Positions 46,449 to 53,364 of a DNA stretch of 64,000 nucleotides are shown piece after piece. The position numbers were made by a program, and so were the translations under genes. Location: the NCBI GenBank assembly GCA_029261835.1, contig JAJDAO010000031.1:1-64000 (forward strand), given 5' to 3'. This stretch comes from Deltaproteobacteria bacterium. GTDB taxonomy: Bacteria > Myxococcota_A > UBA9160 > UBA4427. The notes under the pieces were generated by a model. It was not told the DNA's origin and did no database searches. It saw only the letters and a list, made by a program, of their open reading frames with translations. Within the stretch, counting starts at the first letter, position 1. Every line of letters starts with the position of its first letter.

Positions 46449-46661
46449 ATGGCGAAGATCGAATCGAAACGCGTGGTCAAGGGAACCGACGTCGCCGGAT
46501 GGGTTGCGATGTGCCTATGCCTAGAAAGCATCCGTTTCGCCGTCACGCCTAAAGAAGACGGCGAGTTCGAGTTCACCGCGAGCTGCGGGCCTGCGACGCT
46601 GCGGCGCATGGTCGCCGAGTTCGTGACTGCGCGAGAGGAAGGCGAAGACTATGGCGGGTGA
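46449..46661 (+). CDS. Hypothetical small protein
   Basis: 70 aa with SD GGGAAGG upstream. Confidence 0.5.
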   Translation: MAKIESKRVVKGTDVAGWVAMCLCLESIRFAVTPKEDGEFEFTASCGPATLRRMVAEFVTAREEGEDYGG

Positions 46662-47136
46662 CGAAAAATCAGGCGAGTACAAAGAGCGCGCGCTCATAGC
46701 GATAAAATCCTATTTCGACTGCGCCTTTGAATGCGACCGAGAGGAAGTCTTGCTCGCTCTCGCGAGGGATGACCTCGCGGTAACTGAAGAGCTGCTCATC
46801 ATGGCCGACGCGAACGCGAAGGCTCGCGCACGCAGTTCGTTCTCGATGTTCTTCGCCGGCCCTGTCGGCATCGACGCCTTGGCCGACGACGTGCGGCCTT
46901 CGAGTCGCGCCGCGTGGAGTGCCGCATGGAATGAAGCGTGGAAGATCGAGGGTGCTCCACTGCGCAGTGCGCTTTACAGCGCGCGCCTCGACTTCATGAA
47001 AGACGTTCTCGGCTGGCGCTGCCGGCGCATTCAATGCGTTGATGTCGGCGAACCCAAGCCGGACGCGACCGCTTGCAAGGCGTGCGGAAAGTCGGCGCCG
47101 CTCGTCGATGGCGAATGCCCTGACTGCCGACACTGA
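46651..47136 (+). CDS. Hypothetical protein with C-terminal zinc ribbon
   Basis: CKACGKSAPLVDGECPDCRH. Confidence 0.55.
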   Translation: MAGDEKSGEYKERALIAIKSYFDCAFECDREEVLLALARDDLAVTEELLIMADANAKARARSSFSMFFAGPVGIDALADDVRPSSRAAWSAAWNEAWKIEGAPLRSALYSARLDFMKDVLGWRCRRIQCVDVGEPKPDATACKACGKSAPLVDGECPDCRH

Positions 47137-47153
47137 GCAACGGGAGAGCAGAG

Positions 47154-47549
47154 ATGCCTGACCGAGTGGAAGACGCGAAGCTCGATGAGCTGCTCAAGCT
47201 AGAGCGCGGCGTCGGCCCGTCGGTCTATTTCGGCGTCGAGTACCAGCGCCGACACGAGCTGCGGCAAGAGCTTGCCGGCGCGCTCGCGGCAGAGGTCTTC
47301 GCGCTGCGCGCCGAGGTCGCGAAGATGCGCTGCCTGCGGACGCCTGAAGAGATTGAATCCGATGAAGAGCCGGCGCTCTGGTACGAACTTCCTGTGCGCG
47401 AGGCGCCAACGCTTTGCACGCTAGCCGAGCTGCGCGAAGATCACGGAATCGAAAACGGCTTCGCTTGGTTTCAAAGCGTCTTCGCGTGGCTTCCGATCCC
47501 GAACCCGACGACAGATGTACTCATTCAGGGAGAGAACGACAATGACTGA
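47154..47549 (+). CDS. Hypothetical protein
   Basis: 131 aa with SD GGGAGAG upstream. Confidence 0.5.
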   Translation: MPDRVEDAKLDELLKLERGVGPSVYFGVEYQRRHELRQELAGALAAEVFALRAEVAKMRCLRTPEEIESDEEPALWYELPVREAPTLCTLAELREDHGIENGFAWFQSVFAWLPIPNPTTDVLIQGENDND

Positions 47550-48156
47550 CGAAGCACAGAGCCAGGTTGCGCGCACGATCGCGCTGCGCGGCGGACCGCT
47601 CGACCGCAGTTCCTACGAAGTGGTCAGCGGGTTCGACCCGCCGAACATGATCATCGTTCACGATCCCGAAGACTCTTCGTCCGTGCTCTGCTACCGAGTC
47701 GACGCCGAGGGTAGCGCAGCGTGGTTCGTGAGCAAGGCGCCGGCGCCTATGGCGCCGGCAAAACTCGAGACCGGCTTCCCGGTCGAGCTTGCCGACGGAT
47801 GGACCTACGAACCGCTTTGGTGGAAGCCGGCCGGCAAGCCGAAGGTCTACCACTGGTGCATCCGCGCGCCGAACGTGTCTGCGCGCGAGGCGCCCGGCGC
47901 CGTGCTCTACATGTCAGAGCTTGAGCATGCGACCGAGGCTGCCCGCGACACCGAGGCGCGCAACACGCTTGCGGCTTGCGGGCACGACCCGAGCTGCGTC
48001 GGTCCGGTTCGCCCGACGTGCGAAGGCTGCGATCAAGAGATCGACCCTGACACATGTTGGTGCGGCATCGCGAAGACAGGCCACTCTCGCGAAGAGCACT
48101 ACTTCACTCCCATGGGTTGCGACTGCGGCCGCAAGCGCGTGGTGAGTCATGCCTGA
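47542..48156 (+). CDS. Hypothetical protein with C-terminal Cys cluster
   Basis: ATG 47542; CEGCDQEIDPDTCWCG. Confidence 0.55.
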   Translation: MTDEAQSQVARTIALRGGPLDRSSYEVVSGFDPPNMIIVHDPEDSSSVLCYRVDAEGSAAWFVSKAPAPMAPAKLETGFPVELADGWTYEPLWWKPAGKPKVYHWCIRAPNVSAREAPGAVLYMSELEHATEAARDTEARNTLAACGHDPSCVGPVRPTCEGCDQEIDPDTCWCGIAKTGHSREEHYFTPMGCDCGRKRVVSHA

Positions 48157-48460
48157 CAAGGTCGCTGACCAGCACTTCGAAGGAGAGGCGCCGCGCCTCG
48201 TGTTCTTCTGCCCCGGCTGCGAGTGCGCGCACTGGGTTCGCGTCGAAGGCAGCATCCCGCCTGTGTGGCTATGGAACGAAGATCGCGAGTTCCCCACGTT
48301 CTCGCCCTCCGTGAAGACGTGGTGGCCGACTCCCGAGGGCATGCACGTTTGCCATTCGTATGTTCAGGGCGGGCGCATGCGCTTCCTCGGAGATTGCACA
48401 CACAAACTCAAGGGGCAGACTGTCGAGATTCCAGAATGGGAAAAGGCCTATGAACTCTAA
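48149..48460 (+). CDS. DUF6527-like protein
   Basis: LVFFCPGCECAHWVRV...FPTFSPSV...CHSYVQGGRMRFLGDCTHKLKGQTVEIPEW. Confidence 0.7.
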   Translation: MPDKVADQHFEGEAPRLVFFCPGCECAHWVRVEGSIPPVWLWNEDREFPTFSPSVKTWWPTPEGMHVCHSYVQGGRMRFLGDCTHKLKGQTVEIPEWEKAYEL

Positions 48461-48692
48461 GCCGATGACGACCACGGTCGTTGCACAGTGGCGCGGTCGC
48501 ACGGGCCGCGTCGTCGCCAAGCTCGAACGCGTGTCGATGGTCGACGCGTCGTTGCGCTTGCGCATGTACACGTCCGACGGCAAGCGCGAGCGCTTCACCG
48601 ATGTCGAGATGTCGAACGACGAGGCGTGCGCTTGGGCCGAGTCGCACCTTACGGCGCCGTCGCTCTTGAACGCGCGCATCGAGAGGCCATGA
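48450..48692 (+). CDS. Hypothetical small protein
   Basis: ATG 48450 overlapping upstream gene. Confidence 0.45.
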   Translation: MNSKPMTTTVVAQWRGRTGRVVAKLERVSMVDASLRLRMYTSDGKRERFTDVEMSNDEACAWAESHLTAPSLLNARIERP

Positions 48693-48865
48693 GCCCCGTC
48701 TGCGTCTGCCGATGGCCGCGCGTGAAGCTCAGCGAGCACGGCGTCGAGTTCTGCGAGAAGTGCCTGTGCTCATGGCTTCCGAGCCATGGATCGCGGCAGC
48801 CGAAGAGCGTCGCGCCGGCGACGAGGCCGGGGCCTATCCCGACGCGACAGCAGCGAAGAAAATAA
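48689..48865 (+). CDS. Cys-rich small protein
   Basis: CVCRWPRVKLSEHGVEFCEKCLCSW; 4-nt overlap. Confidence 0.5.
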   Translation: MSPVCVCRWPRVKLSEHGVEFCEKCLCSWLPSHGSRQPKSVAPATRPGPIPTRQQRRK

Positions 48866-48931
48866 AGCCAGGTCTCAAGTGCGGCGGCTCGCCTTCCGAA
48901 GAAGGTATTACCCCCGAACGGAGACTGACCG
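48866..48931 (+). repeat. Start-associated leader element, copy 13
   Basis: CTCAAGT-N15-CCGAAGAAGGTATTACCCCCGAACGGAGA, ATG 48932. Confidence 0.78.
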
Positions 48932-49204
48932 ATGACCACAACGATTCGCATGAACATGGGCGCCACGAAGAAGGCGATCACGGCCTACGCGCAAGATTGG
49001 TCGCGCGAGGCTCGCGAATACGGCAGCGGCCGCGCCGCGACTGCCTACATCAACGTTTCGGTCACGCTGCATCGGAACCCCGGAGTCTCGCCGCAAGAGC
49101 GCGCCGACGTGCGCTCTGAGCTTGCCGCGATCCTGAAGGGCCTCGACCGCCACGGTCGCCGCGACGCGCGCCGGCAGGCGCGGTTCCTCGCCGAGCAACG
49201 CTGA
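48932..49204 (+). CDS. Hypothetical small protein
   Basis: 90 aa after leader element. Confidence 0.55.
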   Translation: MTTTIRMNMGATKKAITAYAQDWSREAREYGSGRAATAYINVSVTLHRNPGVSPQERADVRSELAAILKGLDRHGRRDARRQARFLAEQR

Positions 49205-49238
49205 ACGAAAAGAGCCGCACGCGAGATGCGTGCGGCTC
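49204..49238 (-). terminator. Minus-strand intrinsic terminator for the tRNA/minus block
   Basis: GAGCCGCACGC-ATCTC-GCGTGCGGCTC then TTTTCGTT on the minus strand. Confidence 0.75.
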
Positions 49239-49345
49239 AGTGCCGGAGTGCTCGTGTAAGGCGCGATAGCGCCGCCCGATGTCTAAGCGTGTTCGGGCCG
49301 ACACGACGAGGGGAGCCCGGCGCTCCCAGTTCGAAAACTCGAGAT

Positions 49346-49543
49346 TCAGACGGCTCTGCAGAAGAACGGAACGTGCTTCATGACCTCGCGCCGCACGTCG
49401 TCGGCAAAGACGAAGGCGCTCTCGCCGAGCGTGAAGAATGGCGTCGGCCACGACGCGCCTGCGTCGTACATCTCCTGAACGGTCTCGCGCGGCGACTTCA
49501 TCCGGCGCCAGTCGCAGACCGGACACGGCGTCGTGTCGATCAT
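49346..49543 (-). CDS. Small CxxC protein
   Basis: MIDTTPCPVCDWRRMKSPRETVQEMYDAG; ATG 49543. Confidence 0.45.
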   Translation of the reverse strand: MIDTTPCPVCDWRRMKSPRETVQEMYDAGASWPTPFFTLGESAFVFADDVRREVMKHVPFFCRAV

Positions 49544-49563
49544 GGCGCGACCTCGCGTGAGAG

Positions 49564-49667
49564 TGGCAGGCCCGGAAGGCATCGAACCTCCGTCCATGCG
49601 CAGCGTCGGCGGAGCTAGCTTCCGTCGCTGTTAGCTGCGTCGCTCTACCGTGCTGAGCTACGGGCCT
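49564..49667 (-). tRNA. Non-canonical tRNA-like gene; anticodon not assignable; about 27 nt surplus in anticodon region
   Basis: AGGCCCG...CGGGCCT 7-bp acceptor, T8A9, D-arm GCTC/GAGC, T-arm GGAGG-TTCGATG-CCTTC, G73 and encoded CCA. Confidence 0.6.
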
Positions 49668-49690
49668 ACAGACGCTCCGATTTGAAGAGA

Positions 49691-49779
49691 AGGCGCCGCG
49701 ACGGGAATCGAACCCGTAACAGTAGGCCCGGCCGCTGCAGACGACCGAGGCCCTTGTTCTACCGTTGAACTACACGGCG
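49691..49779 (-). tRNA. Non-canonical tRNA-like gene; anticodon not assignable; extended anticodon arm, CCA not encoded
   Basis: CGCCGTG/CGCGGCG acceptor, TA, D-arm GTTC/GAAC, T-arm ACGGG-TTCGATT-CCCGT; about 15 nt surplus in 26-48 region. Confidence 0.6.
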
Positions 49780-49902
49780 CCGACCGGGGAGACAGCGAGC
49801 CTTCCCTGACAAGGAAGGTCGCGCCGCTACTCCTGCGTTCGGGCTGTCAACCCTGATGAACGCATCGCCCGAGTTATGAGCCAGGGCAACCGGGAGGAAA
49901 GA

Positions 49903-50259
49903 TTACTGCATGTCGGCGCACTGGCAACAGGCGACTTTGATTTCTTCCTGCGGAACAATCTTGCAGTGCGGCTGCGGCCTCTCCCAGCTCTGAAGGCATG
50001 TGTTCAGCGTGCGAGGATCGCGCGAGTCGTGGATGACCTTCACGCAGAACGCGACGCGCGCTCTGCCGACGTGGTCGATGAAAGCCAGGTTCACGTTGTC
50101 GGGCGAGTGAACGAAGCACACCGTTGCCGCGCAGGGCTGCATCTCGTCGAGCATGACCGGCCGCTGCTCGAAGTCTTCATGAACCTTGTACTTCGAGCGG
50201 TCGTTCACGTTCGGGATCGCGTAGTAGAGTGCCTTCGCGCCGATCGTCGGGGCCGTCAT
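49903..50259 (-). CDS. Hypothetical protein, paralog of 50256..50582
   Basis: MTAPTIGAKALYYAIPNVNDRSKYKVHEDF...; shared ALYY N-terminal pattern. Confidence 0.6.
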   Translation of the reverse strand: MTAPTIGAKALYYAIPNVNDRSKYKVHEDFEQRPVMLDEMQPCAATVCFVHSPDNVNLAFIDHVGRARVAFCVKVIHDSRDPRTLNTCLQSWERPQPHCKIVPQEEIKVACCQCADMQ

Positions 50260-50582
50260 GACTGAACCTGCGCGCCGACGAAGTGGGGCGGCACGAGCAC
50301 GCAGAAAGGCGTCTCGCGGCGCTCGACGGACGTGCGGTCAGAGGCCTTGACGTAGGCCGGCAGAATGAAGACGCCGGATCGACCGTGGCTGCCGCCGAAG
50401 TGATCGAAGACGACGAGGTTCACAAGGTGCTCGGCGCGAACATGCGTCACGAGCGCTGCGAAGGCGAGATCGGGGTCGCCGGGCGTGAACTGCTCGCGCT
50501 GAAGGCCGAAGTCCGCAGAGCTTCGCAGCTCGTGCCTTGATGGGTAGTAGAGCGCGCGTGCTGCGAGTGCGGGCTTGATCAT
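50256..50582 (-). CDS. Hypothetical protein, paralog of 49903..50259
   Basis: MIKPALAARALYYPSRHELRSSADFGLQREQF...; 4-nt overlap. Confidence 0.6.
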   Translation of the reverse strand: MIKPALAARALYYPSRHELRSSADFGLQREQFTPGDPDLAFAALVTHVRAEHLVNLVVFDHFGGSHGRSGVFILPAYVKASDRTSVERRETPFCVLVPPHFVGAQVQS

Positions 50583-50686
50583 GTGTCGTCGCTCCCGTAG
50601 GGCTCGCGACGCAGTAGGGCGCCTCTGAGCCGGTCTGTCGATGGTCGATCGATAGACTATCCCGCGCCGGCGCGCGGCGCGGGCTT

Positions 50687-50703
50687 TGTCGGAACGTCGG
50701 AAC
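50687..50703 (+). repeat. Arm 1 of 17-bp inverted repeat built of tandem octamer GTCGGAAC
   Basis: TGTCGGAACGTCGGAAC. Confidence 0.9.
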
Positions 50704-50864
50704 AAGGGTATCCCCGCGCATGTAACAGTGCGCCAATATGGCAGCAGCCTAGTCGATGCCGTAGATAGCCGTAGAGTGCTGATATCTACATACTACCTAA
50801 AAAAAACCTAACATAGTCTCAAAAGGCTAATTGCGCGTGGTGTAGAATCTGAAGGGATACAGTC

Positions 50865-50881
50865 GTTCCGACGTTCCGACA
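50865..50881 (-). repeat. Arm 2 of 17-bp inverted repeat
   Basis: GTTCCGACGTTCCGACA, exact reverse complement of 50687..50703. Confidence 0.9.
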
Positions 50882-50901
50882 CATTGAGCCGGGCAACACA
50901 T

Positions 50902-51396
50902 ATGCAAGAGTTTCGATTCTTCGTTTCGGGCGTTCCTGAGCCCGAGAAGCGCGCTCGCGTCATTCGACGCGGTCGGCCGATGCGCGATCGCAGTGGCGAC
51001 CCGTGGAAGACAACGATCCGACGCGCGGCGCTCGACGCGCTCGGGCTCGACTTCGCGCCGCGCGCCCCGCTCTTCCCGCTGCCGGCTCCGATCACGCTCG
51101 GCGTGCTCGTCTACCTACCTCGACCCGCGTCGCACTTCAGGACCGGACGCAACGCGCACTTGCTGAAGAACAGCGCGCCCACGTTCCCGACGCCAAAGCC
51201 TGACCTCGACAACGTGGTCAAGGCCTTGAAAGACGCGCTAGGGAGCTTCGACGGTCTCCCGCCGATCCTCTGGACGGACGACGCGCAGGTCATCGGCTAC
51301 GACCCGCCGGCCTACAAGCTCTACGCAGAACCAGGACAGCCGACTGGAATCCTCGTGCTCGCTCGTGTAATGAAGACCGCGCCCGCTCCGTGGTAG
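50902..51396 (+). CDS. RusA-family Holliday junction resolvase
   Basis: PTPKPDLDNVVKALKDALGS...ILWTDDAQV. Confidence 0.88.
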   Translation: MQEFRFFVSGVPEPEKRARVIRRGRPMRDRSGDPWKTTIRRAALDALGLDFAPRAPLFPLPAPITLGVLVYLPRPASHFRTGRNAHLLKNSAPTFPTPKPDLDNVVKALKDALGSFDGLPPILWTDDAQVIGYDPPAYKLYAEPGQPTGILVLARVMKTAPAPW

Positions 51397-51446
51397 GGTC
51401 GAGCGCGAAGCCGGGAAGCTCCCGGCCCAAAAAAGACGAGCGAACT

Positions 51447-51878
51447 ATGGGCGAACACTACTCGCACCACAAGCCGACGAAGGCGTCGCGGACGAACGTG
51501 CGCAAGATGTGCGAAGCCGGCATCCCGCAAGAAGCGATCGCGACGGTCATGGACTGCGACCCGAAGACGTTGCGCAAGCACTATCGCGACGAACTCGACA
51601 CGGCGAAGACGAAGAAGATCGCGGGAGTCGCTGGCAACCTGATTCGCAAGGCGATGGGCAACGGGCCTCAAGCAACGCTCGCCGCGATCTTCTACCTGAA
51701 GTGTCAGGGCGGCTGGATCGACAAGCAGCACATCGAGCACGGCGGAAGCGTTCGCCTTGCGCCGGCGAATCTCGAGTCTCTCGACAGCGCGCAGCTTCGC
51801 GCGCTCGCGGGCATGGCAGACGCGCTCTTGCCGCCGGCTGCGGCTCCACGCTTCGGCGAGATCGCCGCGAGCAACTAA
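51447..51878 (+). CDS. Terminase small subunit
   Basis: HTH-like N terminus (CEAGIPQEAIATVMDCDPKTLRKHY) directly upstream of terminase large subunit. Confidence 0.75.
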   Translation: MGEHYSHHKPTKASRTNVRKMCEAGIPQEAIATVMDCDPKTLRKHYRDELDTAKTKKIAGVAGNLIRKAMGNGPQATLAAIFYLKCQGGWIDKQHIEHGGSVRLAPANLESLDSAQLRALAGMADALLPPAAAPRFGEIAASN

Positions 51879-51879
51879 C

Positions 51880-53364
51880 GTGCTCGACTTGCGCGCCGAG
51901 CTAGCGCGAGATCCGGCCGGCGTTGCGCTTGCAGCACGCGGCGCACTCGCTCAGCGAAGCCTGCTCGACTTCATCCGTCTGATGTGGCCGGTCATCGAGC
52001 CAGGTCGACGCTTCGTCGAGGGCTGGGCAGTGGAAGCGATCTGCGAGCATCTCGAAGCGGTCACGCGCGGAGAGATCAAGAAGCTGCTGATCAACGTCCC
52101 GCCCGGCTGCATGAAGTCGCTGACGACGAATGTCTTCTGGCCGGCTTGGGAATGGGGGCCGCGCAATCGCCCGAACCTTCGCTACATCTCAAGCGCTTAC
52201 GCGGAGTCGCTGAGCGTTCGCGACAACCGCCGCTGTCGGCAGCTCATCGAGTCAGATGTCTATCAGCACTTGTGGGGCGAGCGATTCGCGTTCGCTGCTG
52301 ATCAAAACGCGAAGCTCAAGATCGAGAACACGAAGCGCGGCTTCAGGATTGCAACGTCGGTCGGCGGAGTGTCGACGGGCGAACGCGGCGACCGCCTGAT
52401 CGTCGATGACCCGCACAACGTCTCGCAGGCTGACAGCGAGGCGATTCGAGAGAGCGCGCTGCAGTGGTTCACGGAGGTCTTGTCCACGCGCACCAATGAC
52501 GACGACTCCGCGTTCGTCGTGATCATGCAGCGCGTTCACGAGCGCGACGTCTCGGGCCTGATCCTCTCGAAAGAACTCGGCTACGAACACCTGATGCTGC
52601 CGATGGAGTTCGAGCAGTCTCGCAAGTGCTCGACGTCGATCGGATTTTCGGACCCTCGAACGAAAGAGGGCGAGCTGCTCTGGCCCGAGCGCTTCTCGCG
52701 CAAGCATCTTGAAGAACATTTGAAGCCGAACCTTCGGGCATGGGGCGGCACTTACGCCGAGGCGGGTCAGCTCCGCCAGCATCCAGTTCCGCGCGGCGGC
52801 GGCATGTTCAAGCGCGATGATTTCGAAATGGTCGACGCGCCACCGAAGGGCGGGCGTCGCGTGCGCGGATGGGACTTCGCGGCGAGCAAAGATCGCGGCG
52901 CCTACACGGCCGGCGTGAAGATGTCGACCGACGGCCGGGGAAACTACTGCATCGAAGACGTGGTTCGAGATCAGCTAAGCCCCGGCGGTGTCGAGGCGTT
53001 GTTCAAGAGCGTTGCCGAGCAGGACGGCAAGACCGTTCCCGTCGACATCCCGCAAGACCCCGGTCAGGCTGGCAAGTTCCAACGCCAGCACTTCACCGGC
53101 CTTCTCGCCGGTTTCGTGGTTCATAGCTCACCGGAGACAGGATCGAAGGAAGACCGAGCGCGCCCGCTTGCGGCGCAGGCGGAGGCTGGAAACCTCTCTC
53201 TCGTTCGCGCACCCTGGAACGACGCCTTCATCAGCGAGGCGATGCTCTTCCCGAACGGTCAGTACAAAGATCAGATCGATGCCGCTTCCCGCGCCTTCTC
53301 TCGACTCGCAACGCCGGCGCGCAGCACAATCAAGGCGGGTGAATCTATGAGGGTCTACGATTGA
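51880..53364 (+). CDS. Terminase large subunit
   Basis: KKLLINVPPGCMKSLTT Walker A, RLIVDDPHN Walker B, RGWDFAASKDRGAYTAG nuclease; GTG 51880. Confidence 0.92.
   Translation: MLDLRAELARDPAGVALAARGALAQRSLLDFIRLMWPVIEPGRRFVEGWAVEAICEHLEAVTRGEIKKLLINVPPGCMKSLTTNVFWPAWEWGPRNRPNLRYISSAYAESLSVRDNRRCRQLIESDVYQHLWGERFAFAADQNAKLKIENTKRGFRIATSVGGVSTGERGDRLIVDDPHNVSQADSEAIRESALQWFTEVLSTRTNDDDSAFVVIMQRVHERDVSGLILSKELGYEHLMLPMEFEQSRKCSTSIGFSDPRTKEGELLWPERFSRKHLEEHLKPNLRAWGGTYAEAGQLRQHPVPRGGGMFKRDDFEMVDAPPKGGRRVRGWDFAASKDRGAYTAGVKMSTDGRGNYCIEDVVRDQLSPGGVEALFKSVAEQDGKTVPVDIPQDPGQAGKFQRQHFTGLLAGFVVHSSPETGSKEDRARPLAAQAEAGNLSLVRAPWNDAFISEAMLFPNGQYKDQIDAASRAFSRLATPARSTIKAGESMRVYD

Noticed and set aside
51757-51879. 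N-terminal extension of terminase large subunit from 51757
   Set aside because: Arg/Ser-rich sequence overlapping TerS; GTG 51880 directly after the TerS stop is more plausible
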